A DNA stretch of 64,000 bases, taken from Streptomyces mobaraensis (lineage in GTDB: Bacteria > Actinomycetota > Actinomycetes > Streptomycetales > Streptomycetaceae). Shown here piece after piece: positions 8,568 through 17,238 of the stretch. The notes under the pieces were generated by a model that had not been told where the DNA came from, searched no databases, and was given only the letters and a program-made list of their open reading frames with translations. Every line of letters begins with the position of its first letter. Within the stretch, counting starts at the first letter, position 1. Location of the stretch: assembly GCF_020099395.1 (NCBI RefSeq), contig NZ_CP083590.1, positions 2,232,001 through 2,296,000 on the forward strand. The letters run 5' to 3'. The translations under genes and the position numbers were made by a program.

Positions 8568-9131
8568 TCACCGGGCATGCGCCCCCAGCAGCCCGAGCAC
8601 GCCCCGCACCGCCTCCCGGAACGGTTCGTCGGAGTCGGCCGCGCGGGCCAGAACGTAGCCGCCCTGGAGGACGGCGACGACGGTGGACGCGGTCGCGGCG
8701 GGGTCGAGGGCCGCGTCCAGTTCGCCGTTCTCGCGTCCTTCCGCGAGGAGGCCGGCGAGCCGGTCGCGGAGCCAGGCGAAGGTCTCGTCCACCGGCCGCC
8801 GCAGGTCCGGGTCGGCGACGACGTCCGGGTCCTGGGTGAGCCGGCCCACCGGGCAGCCCTTGAGCACCTCGCGCTCGCGCAGCAGATAGCCGGAGATCCG
8901 TTCCAGGACCGTCCCGGGCCCGGCGAACTGCCGCTCGGCCAGGGCGCGCATCTCCTCGGCCGTCCTGCGGATGGCGGCGAGGGCGAGGTCGGGCTTGCCG
9001 CTGAAATGGTGGTACATGCTGCCCTGCCCGGCCCCGGCCCGCTGCTGGATGGCCTTGGGGCTGGTGCCCACGTAGCCGCGCTCCCAGAGCAGGGCGCGGG
9101 TGCTCTCGATGAGGCGTTCCGAGGTGTCCAT
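8568..9131 (-). CDS. TetR-family transcriptional regulator
   Basis: 187 aa. The N-terminal helix-turn-helix runs from MDTSERLIESTRALLWERGYVGTS through IQQRAGAGQGSMYHHFSGK; the C-terminal ligand domain resembles the TetR_C_33/LmrA-type group (REREVLKGCPVGRL). The start at 9131 is chosen because a 22-base palindrome lies immediately upstream and upstream residues look non-coding. Probably represses itself and the downstream DUF4865 gene. Confidence 0.92.
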   Translation of the reverse strand: MDTSERLIESTRALLWERGYVGTSPKAIQQRAGAGQGSMYHHFSGKPDLALAAIRRTAEEMRALAERQFAGPGTVLERISGYLLREREVLKGCPVGRLTQDPDVVADPDLRRPVDETFAWLRDRLAGLLAEGRENGELDAALDPAATASTVVAVLQGGYVLARAADSDEPFREAVRGVLGLLGAHAR

Positions 9132-9139
9132 GATCCGGA

Positions 9140-9161
9140 CTGTACATACCAGTAGGTACAG
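9140..9161. promoter_or_regulatory. TetR operator palindrome
   Basis: A 22-base inverted repeat with perfect CTGTAC/GTACAG outer arms and TAC/GTA inner matches around the centre. It ends nine bases before the tetR start codon (9131), the usual place for an autoregulatory TetR operator. The mRNA leader would be very short. Confidence 0.7.
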
Positions 9162-9241
9162 CGGCAAGGCGCGTCCGCACGCACAGGTGTCGCACAACCG
9201 TGTGCCTACACTGGACATCCGCCGCCAGGACGGGAGTTGTC

Positions 9242-9406
9242 ATGTTCGACGCGCTCAGCGAACTGTTCGCCCCGGGACGCAGGCACACCGAGGAGGAGCG
9301 CAACCGGCACGAGTTATGCCTGGACGACGTCGGGGACGCCGACCCCGGGAGGGGGCCGGTCGACCTCGACTCCGGTCAGGTCGTCATCCGACCGCGGAAG
9401 GGCTGA
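9242..9406 (+). CDS. DUF6191 small protein with a TTA codon
   Basis: 54 aa, MFDALSELFAPGRRHTEEER to VVIRPRKG, a charged soluble protein resembling the Streptomyces DUF6191 family (pattern ELFAPGR, DVGDADPGRGP). Function unknown. The start is the ATG at 9242, preceded by GGGAG. Codon 25 (bases 9314-9316) is TTA, the rare leucine codon read only by the bldA tRNA in Streptomyces, so translation may be delayed until development. Its last 23 bases overlap the 3' end of the converging LuxR gene. Confidence 0.75.
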   Translation: MFDALSELFAPGRRHTEEERNRHELCLDDVGDADPGRGPVDLDSGQVVIRPRKG

Positions 9407-12400
9407 CGGCGGAGGGGCTGACGGCGGTGGGACCGGCCGCGGACGGACCAGGAGCGGAGGAGCCGAGCTCGGAAGGGCCGAACAGCCCCAGCCGGTGCGC
9501 CGTCGCCGCCGCCTCGCCGCGCCCCGCGGCGCCCAGCTTCGCCAGGATGTTGGAGACGTGCACGCTGGCCGTCTTCGGCGAGATGAACAGCTCCTCGGCT
9601 ATCTGGCGGTTGCTCCGGCCCAGGGTGACGAGCCGGAGGACGTCGTGCTCGCGCGGCGTGAGCCGGGGCGGCGCGTCGGCGCCGGTGCCCGCCTCCGGCG
9701 CAGGCGTACGCCCGTCCGTCGCGGGCTCCCCGGCGAGGGGGAGCCGGGCGCGGCGGGCGAGCGACGCGGTCGCCTCGCGCAGTGGCCGGGCGCCCAGCCG
9801 TACGGCCTCCGCGTGGGCCCGCGCGAGCAGCCCCGCGGCGTGCTCCGCGGCCGGGCCGCCCTCCGTGAGCAGCGCCTCCGCCCAGCGGTGGCGGGCGCGC
9901 GCGAGCTCCAGGGGACGGTCCAGCGGCTCGAAGGCGCCGGCCGCCGCCTCCCACCGGCCGGCGTCGGATATGCCGTCCGCGCGGGCGAGTTCGGCGTCGA
10001 ACAGCAGGCCGAAGGCCCGGCGGAGGGGTATCGCGCGGGACCGGCCCTCGGCGGCGGCGCGGAGCCCGTCCAGGGCCGCGGCCCGGCCGGCGGCCGTCTC
10101 CGGGAGCTCCCGGGCGTCGGCCTCGGCCGCGGCGGCCGAGGCGAGGAACGGCCAGACGTAGCGGTGGGCGCCGCGCGGCAGCCCCTCCGCCAGCACCCGC
10201 TCCAGCTCGGCCCGGGCCTCGGCGTACCGGCCGCGGGCCGCGCTCAGTTCGATGGCGTACCGGGCGAGGACCAGGGTGCTCTGCGGCTGCGGGTCGTGGG
10301 TGCCGAACCGTTCGCGGGCCGTGGCGAGCAGGCGCTCCGCGCGCTCCAGGTCGCCCCGGGCGAGGGCGATGGCGGCGAGCCGGACGTCGGCGAAGCCGCC
10401 GGGCTTGATGCCCCGGGCCTCGCGCCGGGCCTCCTCCGCGGCCCGTTCCGCCTCGTCCCAGCGGCCGAGGACGAAGAGGGCGGACGCCAGGTTGTTGCGC
10501 GCCCAGGCGCGGGCGTCGTCGAGGCAGTAGCGGTCGGCGAGGGCGATGCCCTCCCGGGCGACCTCGGCGGCGCGCGCCGAACGGCCCACGCCCTGGAGCG
10601 CGGAGGCCAGGTTGATGTGGCTGCGGCCGACGACGCCGACGACGCCCCCGGCGACGACGCGCGCACAGACCTCCGCCATCTCGGCGAGGCCGCCGTCCAC
10701 GTCGGTGCCGGTGTCGACCTGGTGGCCGGCGAGGGTGAGGCGGGCGCTCAGCTCGGTGCTCTCCGCGCCGACGGCCCGGGCCATCGCGATCGCCCGTTCC
10801 GCCGTGGCGCTCAGCTCGGGCCCGGGGTCGTGCAGCGCCGCCCAGCCGGCGAGCTGGGCCAGCACCTCGGCGTGCACGGCGGACGGCGGCAGGTCCGCGA
10901 CCAGTTCGAGCGCGGTGTCGAGCTCGGGACGGCCGTCGCCCCGCCCGAGGCCGGTCATCAGCTTGGAGCGCTGGAGCCAGAACCAGGCGCCGCGCAGCGG
11001 GTCCATCTCCAGCTTGCGCAGCGCCTTCTTGGCGATGGCCAGCGCCCGTTCCTGGTCGCCGGAGAGGTTGGCCGCGACGACGATCTCGGCCAGCAGGTCG
11101 ATGTGGTGCAGCCCGTCGTCGTCGCAGCCGCACGCCGGGTAGACGTCGGCGAAGTCGAGCGGGCGCTGGACCGCGCGGACCTCCTCGGGGGCGTCCTCCC
11201 ACAACTCCAGCGCGCGCTCCAGCAGCCGGAGCTTCTCGGCGTAGGCGTAGCGCCGGCGGGCGTGCACGGACGCCTCCAGGACGGCGGGCAGCGCCTTGGC
11301 CGGCTCGTGCGCGTGGTACCAGTGGAGGGCCAGCCGGGCGGGGAGCTCGTCGGCGCGGACGAGGCCGGGCTGGGCCTCCAGCGCCTCGGCGTACCGGCGC
11401 TGGAGCCGGGAGCACTCGCCGGGGAGCAGGTCGTCGGCGACGGCCTCGCGGGCCAGGGAGTGCCGGAAGCGGTAGCCGTCGCCGTCGGACGTGGGGACGA
11501 GGACGCTGGCCCCGACGGCCTGGCGCAGCGCCTGGATGAGCGCGTCCTCGTCGAGCCCGGCGACCGCGCGCAGCAGCGCGTACTCCACCGTCGAGCCGCC
11601 CACGGCCGCGACGCGGACCACCCGCTGGGCGTCCTCGCCCAGTGCCTCGATGCGGACGAGGAGCAGCTCGCGCAGCGAGTCGCTGAGACCGGAGCGGCAC
11701 CCTCCGGCGATGGACGCGGCCAGCTCCTCGACGAAGAAGGCGTTGCCGTCGGAGCGTTCGAAGACCCGGTCGAGGAGGGTGTGGTCGGGTGCGTCGCCGC
11801 TGATGCCGGTGAGCTGGGCGTGCACCTCGTCCCGGGTGAAGCGGGACAACTCGACGCGGCCGAGCGCCCGCATCCGGTCCGCCTCGGCGAGGAAGGGACG
11901 CAGCGGGTGGCGGCGGTGGATGTCGTCCGAGCGGTAGGTGGCGACGATGACGAGCCGCGCGGTGTGCAGCGAGCGGAAGAGGTAGGAGAGGAGTTCGCGG
12001 GTGGAGCGGTCGGCCCAGTGCAGGTCCTCGATGGCGAGGACGATCGTGCGGTCCGTGGTGAGGCGCTCCAGCAGCCGGGCGGTGAGCTCGAAGAGACGGG
12101 CGCGGCCGTCCTCCGACTCCCGCGCGGTCTCGCCCAGCTCCGGCAGCAGCCGGGCCAGTTCGCCCTCCTGCCCGGCGGCGGCCCGCGTGAGCTCGTCCCC
12201 GAGCTGCCGGTGCAGGCCGCGCAGGGCGGTGGAGACCGGCGCGAACGGCAGCCCGTCGCTGCCGATCTCCACACAGCCGCCCAGCGCGGTGACGGCCCCC
12301 GCCGCACCGGCCGCGGCCAGGAACTCGTCGATCAGCCGGGTCTTGCCGACCCCCGCCTCACCGCCCACGAGCACGGACTGCGGCTCGCCCGTGGCGGCGC

Positions 12401-12488
12401 GGGCGAGTGCGTCGGCGAGTACGCCCAGTTCTTCGGTCCGGCCGACGAACACGGGGCTGACGGAGGTCTTCTGCACATCGCCGAGCAT
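9384..12488 (-). CDS. Large ATP-binding LuxR-family regulator (LAL type)
   Basis: 1034 aa. The N-terminal AAA/STAND ATPase has Walker A GGEAGVGKT (about residues 42-50) and Walker B LAIEDLHWAD (about 150); a long TPR-like helical middle follows, and a C-terminal LuxR helix-turn-helix (LTPREHDVLRLVTLGRSN, QIAEELFISPKTASVHVSNIL). LAL regulators couple ATP binding and inducer sensing to transcription. The start is set at MLGDVQKTSVSPVFVGRTEE (12488), which opens the ATPase domain; a longer in-frame extension to 12833 looks non-coding and would swallow the small gene upstream. The extreme C-terminus is a short Ala/Val/Ser-Pro repeat (SPSAVSPSAV). Its target is unknown. Confidence 0.9.
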   Translation of the reverse strand: MLGDVQKTSVSPVFVGRTEELGVLADALARAATGEPQSVLVGGEAGVGKTRLIDEFLAAAGAAGAVTALGGCVEIGSDGLPFAPVSTALRGLHRQLGDELTRAAAGQEGELARLLPELGETARESEDGRARLFELTARLLERLTTDRTIVLAIEDLHWADRSTRELLSYLFRSLHTARLVIVATYRSDDIHRRHPLRPFLAEADRMRALGRVELSRFTRDEVHAQLTGISGDAPDHTLLDRVFERSDGNAFFVEELAASIAGGCRSGLSDSLRELLLVRIEALGEDAQRVVRVAAVGGSTVEYALLRAVAGLDEDALIQALRQAVGASVLVPTSDGDGYRFRHSLAREAVADDLLPGECSRLQRRYAEALEAQPGLVRADELPARLALHWYHAHEPAKALPAVLEASVHARRRYAYAEKLRLLERALELWEDAPEEVRAVQRPLDFADVYPACGCDDDGLHHIDLLAEIVVAANLSGDQERALAIAKKALRKLEMDPLRGAWFWLQRSKLMTGLGRGDGRPELDTALELVADLPPSAVHAEVLAQLAGWAALHDPGPELSATAERAIAMARAVGAESTELSARLTLAGHQVDTGTDVDGGLAEMAEVCARVVAGGVVGVVGRSHINLASALQGVGRSARAAEVAREGIALADRYCLDDARAWARNNLASALFVLGRWDEAERAAEEARREARGIKPGGFADVRLAAIALARGDLERAERLLATARERFGTHDPQPQSTLVLARYAIELSAARGRYAEARAELERVLAEGLPRGAHRYVWPFLASAAAAEADARELPETAAGRAAALDGLRAAAEGRSRAIPLRRAFGLLFDAELARADGISDAGRWEAAAGAFEPLDRPLELARARHRWAEALLTEGGPAAEHAAGLLARAHAEAVRLGARPLREATASLARRARLPLAGEPATDGRTPAPEAGTGADAPPRLTPREHDVLRLVTLGRSNRQIAEELFISPKTASVHVSNILAKLGAAGRGEAAATAHRLGLFGPSELGSSAPGPSAAGPTAVSPSAVSPSAVG

Positions 12489-12523
12489 GGCACAGCCCAC
12501 TGACAACGGCCCGGCCGAATTGA

Positions 12524-12727
12524 TCACAGTCCGGCCCGCTCGGCCACGCGCCGCTGCCGCGGTACGAGCGGAAGGATCGTGTGCGTCCTCACCCGCCCCC
12601 CGATTTCCTGGCCGCCCTGTTCGGCCTCCGAGCGCTGGGCGATCCGGGCCTCGTCCAGCATCCGGTGGTCGGCGGCGTCGCGGGCGAACTCGACGAGGCG
12701 GAAGTGGTGGAGCAGGTTGTCGATCAT
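12524..12727 (-). CDS. Small hypothetical protein
   Basis: 67 aa, MIDNLLHHFRLVEFARDAAD onward, amphipathic and Arg-rich, with no signal or membrane segment. A good GAGGAG ribosome site five bases before the ATG supports it as a real gene. It lies 35 bases upstream of the LuxR gene on the same strand and may be cotranscribed. No family recognised. Confidence 0.6.
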   Translation of the reverse strand: MIDNLLHHFRLVEFARDAADHRMLDEARIAQRSEAEQGGQEIGGRVRTHTILPLVPRQRRVAERAGL

Positions 12728-12903
12728 CGTGACTCCTCAGGTCGCTTCGGTCCTTGGCGGCCGGTGTCGTTCTCCCGACCTGAGGAAAGCTTCGTCTCTG
12801 AGGTGGGGGCGGGGCATCGGGCGAGTGCCTCATATCGGGGGCGCCCGGATGCCTTAGATTCGCGGGCGGCGGGTGCGGGCCGCCTTAGGTACCACCGAAG
12901 TCC

Positions 12904-13119
12904 TTATGCGGGCCCGTCCCCGCCGAGCAGGGCGGCGACCTCGGGGACGCGCGCGTACGCCCGGAGCGCGCCGAGCATCACCTCCACGCGCCGGGCGACG
13001 CGCTCGCTCGCCGGGGTGCGGGAGAGCGCGATGACGCGGGCGGCGGTCGCGGCGGCCTCCTCCGGCTCGTTGGCGTCAGCGAGCGCGACGACCAGCCAGG
13101 ACAGAGCGCGGTGGCCTCG
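12904..13119 (-). pseudogene. C-terminal remnant of a TPR-containing regulator
   Basis: The reverse-strand reading ends at a TAA (12904-12906) and encodes about 70 residues including ALSWLVVALADANEPEEAAA, ATARRVIALSRTPASERVAR and YARVPEVAALL. This resembles the last TPR repeat and the tail of Streptomyces XRE/TPR regulators. No start codon or upstream domain exists: the frame runs straight back to the lysR stop at 13132. It appears to be the left-over 3' end of a deleted gene. Confidence 0.55.
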
Positions 13120-13131
13120 CCCAGCCCCGCG

Positions 13132-14004
13132 CTACGTGAGCGCCTTACGCAGCGCCGCCGCCGGCCCCCGCGTCACCCCGCCCGTCAGCAGCTCCACGCG
13201 GTGCGTCAGGCGCGGTGCCGACACCGGGACTTGGGCCACCCCCGCCAGTCCGTCCAGCCCCGGCAGCAGGGCCAGGCCCTCCCCCGCCGCGATCAGGGCC
13301 GCGAGGCCGTGGACGTCGGTTCCCTCGTAGCGGAGGCGGGCGCGGAAGGCGCCGGGCGGGCACGCCGTGCGGAGGTGGGTGAGGGGGACGGCCGTGCCGG
13401 GGGCGTCGAGCCAGAAGGCGTCGGCGAGGTCGGGGAGGCGCAGGCCCGTGCGGTGGGCGAGGGGGTGGGTGGTGGGGAGGGTGACGTGGAGGGGGCGTTC
13501 CGCGACCACCGTCGACGTCAAGGGGCCCGTTTCCGGGTGGCGCAGCGGGTCGTTGGGCGCCGTCATGCCGTCCGTGAGGCCCGCGTCGAGGTCGCCCGCC
13601 GAGACCGCCGCCGGGACGGCGTCCCGGTCGAGGACCCGGATCGTCGTCTCCCAGCGCGGGTGCGCGGCCCGCAGTCCGGCCAGCCGGTCCGCCACGTCGG
13701 GCGTCAGGGCGAGCGGGGTGACCCCCAACGTCAGCCGGCCCGTGGGTTCCGCGACCAGCCGGGCGATGTCCGCCCGGGCCGCGTCCAGCCGCAGCAGCAG
13801 CGGGCCGGCGTGATCGAGGAGGAGCCGGCCGGCCTCCGTCGGGACCACGGGCCTGCGGCCCAGCAGCACCGCCGACACGTCCGCCTCCAGAGCGGCGATG
13901 TGCTGCGAGACGGCGGACTGGGTGTAGCCGAGTTCGGCGGCCGCCGCGGAGAACGACCCGCGGCGGGCGACGGTCACGAAGGTGCGGAGCAGGTGCGGGT
14001 CCAT
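13132..14004 (-). CDS. LysR-family transcriptional regulator
   Basis: 290 aa from MDPHLLRTFVTVARRGSFSA, the typical LysR winged-helix N-terminus (AAAAELGYTQSAVSQHIAALE), followed by a substrate-binding domain (GRLTLGVTPLALTPDVADRL). A start six bases upstream (MRM) is possible, but then the 19-base palindrome would overlap the coding region, so MDPH is preferred. Divergently transcribed from the amidotransferase-like gene, which is its likely target. Confidence 0.92.
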   Translation of the reverse strand: MDPHLLRTFVTVARRGSFSAAAAELGYTQSAVSQHIAALEADVSAVLLGRRPVVPTEAGRLLLDHAGPLLLRLDAARADIARLVAEPTGRLTLGVTPLALTPDVADRLAGLRAAHPRWETTIRVLDRDAVPAAVSAGDLDAGLTDGMTAPNDPLRHPETGPLTSTVVAERPLHVTLPTTHPLAHRTGLRLPDLADAFWLDAPGTAVPLTHLRTACPPGAFRARLRYEGTDVHGLAALIAAGEGLALLPGLDGLAGVAQVPVSAPRLTHRVELLTGGVTRGPAAALRKALT

Positions 14005-14006
14005 GC

Positions 14007-14025
14007 GCATCAGTATTTCTGATGC
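14007..14025. promoter_or_regulatory. LysR operator palindrome
   Basis: GCATCAG TATTT CTGATGC: perfect 7-base arms around a 5-base AT core, containing the ATC-N9-GAT pattern of LysR boxes. It lies just upstream of the lysR start and 56 bases before the divergent amidotransferase gene. Confidence 0.65.
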
Positions 14026-14080
14026 GGAGTGCAGGGATCATCGTTGGCGCTGAACCACGACAGCGCGTCAGGATTCCCGC

Positions 14081-14815
14081 ATGACCCTTGCGCACCACGC
14101 TCCCACCGCCCGCCTCGCCCTCGTCGGCGACCGCTCGTCCGCCGTCCGCTCCCACGTCCGCGCCCCCGGCCTCCTCGCCTCCCTCGCCCGGCACGACGGC
14201 CTGGTGGTGGACCCCTACTGGATCCCCACCGAGGACGCCGGACTCCCGGGCGCGCTCGACGGGTTCGACGGCGTCTGGCTGCTGCCCGGCAGCCCGTACC
14301 GCAGTGAGGCGGGCGCCCTCGCCGCCGTCCGGGCGGCACGGGAGGGCGGCGTGCCGTTCCTGGGCACCTGCGGCGGTTTCCAGCACGCGCTGCTGGAGTA
14401 CGCCCGGTCGGTGTGCGGACTCGGCGATGCCGCGCACGCGGAGGTCGCGCCGGAGGCCGCCGATCCGCTGATCGCCCCGCTCGCCTGCTCCCTCGTCGGC
14501 CATGAGGGTCCCGTCACGCTCGTCCCGGGCACGCTCGCCGCGCGGCTGCTCGGCACGGACCGCACGGTCGAGCGCTACCACTGCTCGTACGCCCTGGACC
14601 CGGCGTACGAGGACGTGCTGCGCGCGCACGGGCTGCGTTTCAGTGGCGCCGACGAAGAGGGCGGGGCCCGGATCGTGGAGCTGCCGGAGCACCCGTTCTT
14701 CCTCGGCACCCTCTTCCAGCCGGAGCTGGCGGGGGACGGGACGCGCGCCCATCCCCTGATCCGGGCCCTGGCGGAGGCCGCCGTCCGGCACGCGGCGGAA
14801 CGGATGCCCGTCTGA
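14081..14815 (+). CDS. CTP synthase C-terminal-like glutamine amidotransferase protein
   Basis: 244 aa, class I glutamine amidotransferase fold related to the C-terminal half of CTP synthase but without the synthetase domain. The nucleophile elbow reads FLGTCGGFQHALLEYAR with Cys near residue 101. Where CTP synthase has the catalytic His-Pro-Glu, this protein reads LFQPEL, so His appears replaced by Gln while Glu remains; glutamine hydrolysis may be lost or altered. Function of this stand-alone family is unknown. Divergent from lysR, with the operator between them. Confidence 0.85.
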   Translation: MTLAHHAPTARLALVGDRSSAVRSHVRAPGLLASLARHDGLVVDPYWIPTEDAGLPGALDGFDGVWLLPGSPYRSEAGALAAVRAAREGGVPFLGTCGGFQHALLEYARSVCGLGDAAHAEVAPEAADPLIAPLACSLVGHEGPVTLVPGTLAARLLGTDRTVERYHCSYALDPAYEDVLRAHGLRFSGADEEGGARIVELPEHPFFLGTLFQPELAGDGTRAHPLIRALAEAAVRHAAERMPV

Positions 14816-14836
14816 CGGACAGACAGCCGACGGCCG

Positions 14837-17044
14837 TCACGCCACCGGCCGTACGTCCTCCCGCTCCGGCCGCGTCACCGGCAGGACCAACGGAAGCCGC
14901 GGCTCCGGCGGCTCGATGCTGATACGCGGCAGCCGCCGTTCCAGCCATCCCGGCAGCCACCAGTTCGCGCCGCCGAGCAGGTGCATCAGCGCCGGGACCA
15001 GCAGCGTGCGCAGCACGAACGCGTCCAGGGCGACGGCCGCCGCCAGCCCGATGCCGAACATCGCGATGACCCGGTCACCGCTCAGCACGAAGGCCAGGAA
15101 CACCGCGATCATGATGATCGCGGCCGAGTTGATGACCCGGCTGGTCTCGGCCAGCCCGACCCGGACGGCCCGCCGGTTGTCGCGGGTGGCCAGCCACTCC
15201 TCGTACATCCGGCTCACCAGGAACACCTGGTAGTCCATGGACAGGCCGAAGAGGACCGCGATCATCACCACGGGCAGGAACGGCTCGATGGGTCCGGCCC
15301 GGCCGAGGCCGAGGAGTTCGCTGCCCCAGCCCCACTGGAAGACCGCGACGATCAGGCCGAACGAGGAGGCGACGGCGGCGATGTTCATCGCGGCGGCCTT
15401 GAGCGGTATGCCGACGCTGCGGAACGCGAGGAGCAGCAGGACGCAGCCGAGGCCGATCACCGTGCCGACGAACAGCGGCAGTTTGCCGCGGATGACGGCG
15501 GCGAAGTCGTCGTAGCCGGCGGTCGGTCCGCCGACGTGGACGTCCAGGCCGGTCCCGGCGGTGGCGCGGGGCAGGGTCTCGGCGCGCAGCCGCCGGACGA
15601 GGTCGCTGGTAGCGCGGGACTGCGGCGAGCTGTCGGGGACGACGGCGATGACGCCGGACGCGCCGCCGCGGCCGTGCGCGGCGGGGCCGACGGAGGCGAT
15701 GCCCGGCGTGCCGCGCAGCCGCTCGGGCAGCCGGTCGAAGGCGAGGCGCTCGCCCGCGCCGTCGAGTTCGGCGACGAGCGTCAGTGGGCCGTTGACACCG
15801 GGGCCGAAGCCGTCGGCGAGCAGGTCGTACGCCTGCCGGGTGGTGGACGAGGCGGGGTTGTTGCCCTGGTCGGAGGTGCCCAGGTGGAGGGCGAACGCGG
15901 GCAGGGCGAGGACGAGCATCACGGCGGCGGCGACGGCGGCGAGCAGCTTCGGCCGCCGTTCGACCAGCGCCGACCAGCGGGCGGCCAGGCCGGTGGGGGC
16001 ATCCGGGCCGGGGCCCGCGGGCACGGCCGACCGGCGCTCTCGCCGGCCCAGCACCCGCCGGCCCATGAACCCCAGCAGCGCCGGCAGCAGGGTGAGGGAC
16101 GCGGCCACGGTGAGGACGACGGTGAGGGACGCGGCGAGGGCGACGCCGATCAGGAAGTCCAGCCGGAGGACGAGCATCCCGAGCAGCGCGGCGCAGACGG
16201 TCCCGCCGGCGAAGACCACGGCCCGCCCGGTCGTCGCCACCGCGCGTTCGGCCGCCTCGGGGACCGACAGCCCCTGGCGCAGGCCCTTGCGGTGGCGGGT
16301 GACGATGAACAGGGCGTAGTCGATGCCCACACCGAGGCCGATGAGGGTGCCCAGCATGGGCGCGAAGCCGGCGACCGGCATCAGGTGGCCCAGCAGGACG
16401 GTGCCCGCGGCCGCCGTGCCGACGCCGACGAGCGCGGTGGCGATGGGCAGCAGACAGGCCGCGAGCGAGCCGAAGACCACGAAGAGGACGACGGCCGCGA
16501 CGACGATGCCGACGAGTTCGCTGAGGTGGCTGTTCGCGCCTTCGGTGAGGCCGATGGAGCTGCCGCCGAGGGCCACTTCCAGCCCGTCCCCGGCCGCCGC
16601 CCGCGCGGTGGTGACGACCGTCCGCACCTGTCCGGCGTCCGGATCGCCGCCGCCGGCGGCGTCGCGGAAGGTCACATCGGCGTACGCGGTCCGGCCGTCG
16701 GGGCTGATCCGGCCGCCGGAGCCGGTGTACGGGCCGTCGACGGAGGCGACGCCGGGCAGGGCGGCGATCTCGTGGAGGGTGTGGGACATCCGCTGCCGGA
16801 CGTCGGCGGAGCGGACGGTGCCGGACGTGGTGTGCCAGACGATCGTGTCGTCGCCGCCGCGGCCGGGGAAGTCCCGTTCCAGCAGGGCGGTGGCGCGGCC
16901 GGACTCGGTGCCGGGCACCCGGTAGTCCTCGGAGTAGGACGAACCGGCCAGCGCCGCCGCGGTGGCCGTGCCGGCGAGGGCGACGAGCCACAGGACGACG
17001 ACGGCGAGGCGGCGGCGCAGGCACCACCGGGCGAGTGCGGTCAT
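14837..17044 (-). CDS. MMPL/RND-family membrane transporter
   Basis: 735 aa with about twelve predicted membrane segments in two MMPL halves. The hallmark GxxxDY motifs are present twice: LGVGIDYALFIVTRHRKGL near residue 230 and LFGLSMDYQVFLVSRMYEEW near 600. These exporters use the proton gradient to move lipids or hydrophobic small molecules. The start MTALARWCLRRRLAVVVLW (17044) is chosen because the first membrane helix follows at once. The substrate is not evident, and no regulator sits directly beside it. Confidence 0.92.
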   Translation of the reverse strand: MTALARWCLRRRLAVVVLWLVALAGTATAAALAGSSYSEDYRVPGTESGRATALLERDFPGRGGDDTIVWHTTSGTVRSADVRQRMSHTLHEIAALPGVASVDGPYTGSGGRISPDGRTAYADVTFRDAAGGGDPDAGQVRTVVTTARAAAGDGLEVALGGSSIGLTEGANSHLSELVGIVVAAVVLFVVFGSLAACLLPIATALVGVGTAAAGTVLLGHLMPVAGFAPMLGTLIGLGVGIDYALFIVTRHRKGLRQGLSVPEAAERAVATTGRAVVFAGGTVCAALLGMLVLRLDFLIGVALAASLTVVLTVAASLTLLPALLGFMGRRVLGRRERRSAVPAGPGPDAPTGLAARWSALVERRPKLLAAVAAAVMLVLALPAFALHLGTSDQGNNPASSTTRQAYDLLADGFGPGVNGPLTLVAELDGAGERLAFDRLPERLRGTPGIASVGPAAHGRGGASGVIAVVPDSSPQSRATSDLVRRLRAETLPRATAGTGLDVHVGGPTAGYDDFAAVIRGKLPLFVGTVIGLGCVLLLLAFRSVGIPLKAAAMNIAAVASSFGLIVAVFQWGWGSELLGLGRAGPIEPFLPVVMIAVLFGLSMDYQVFLVSRMYEEWLATRDNRRAVRVGLAETSRVINSAAIIMIAVFLAFVLSGDRVIAMFGIGLAAAVALDAFVLRTLLVPALMHLLGGANWWLPGWLERRLPRISIEPPEPRLPLVLPVTRPEREDVRPVA

Positions 17045-17238
17045 TCCCTGCTTCCCGGGGGGATTGTGTCGCGTCGCGCACGCCGGGGGGAGCCGCGGCT
17101 CGGAGCGCTTCGACGGAGAGGGGCGGGCGGCCACAGTATGCGGGCCTCCGGCCATCCACTCTGACAGCTCCGGGAGATCGTTTGTCCTTTTTGTGGGTCA
17201 CACCACAGGACCCGGGCGCCCCTACGGCACAGCGGCCC

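Noticed and set aside
9237-12503. 1088-codon forward reading opposite the LAL regulator
   Set aside because: Antisense shadow; starts inside the DUF6191 gene and lacks any family pattern.
14981-17164. 727-codon forward reading opposite the MMPL transporter
   Set aside because: Hydrophilic, Gly/Asp/Gln-rich shadow; the MMPL motifs on the other strand are unambiguous.
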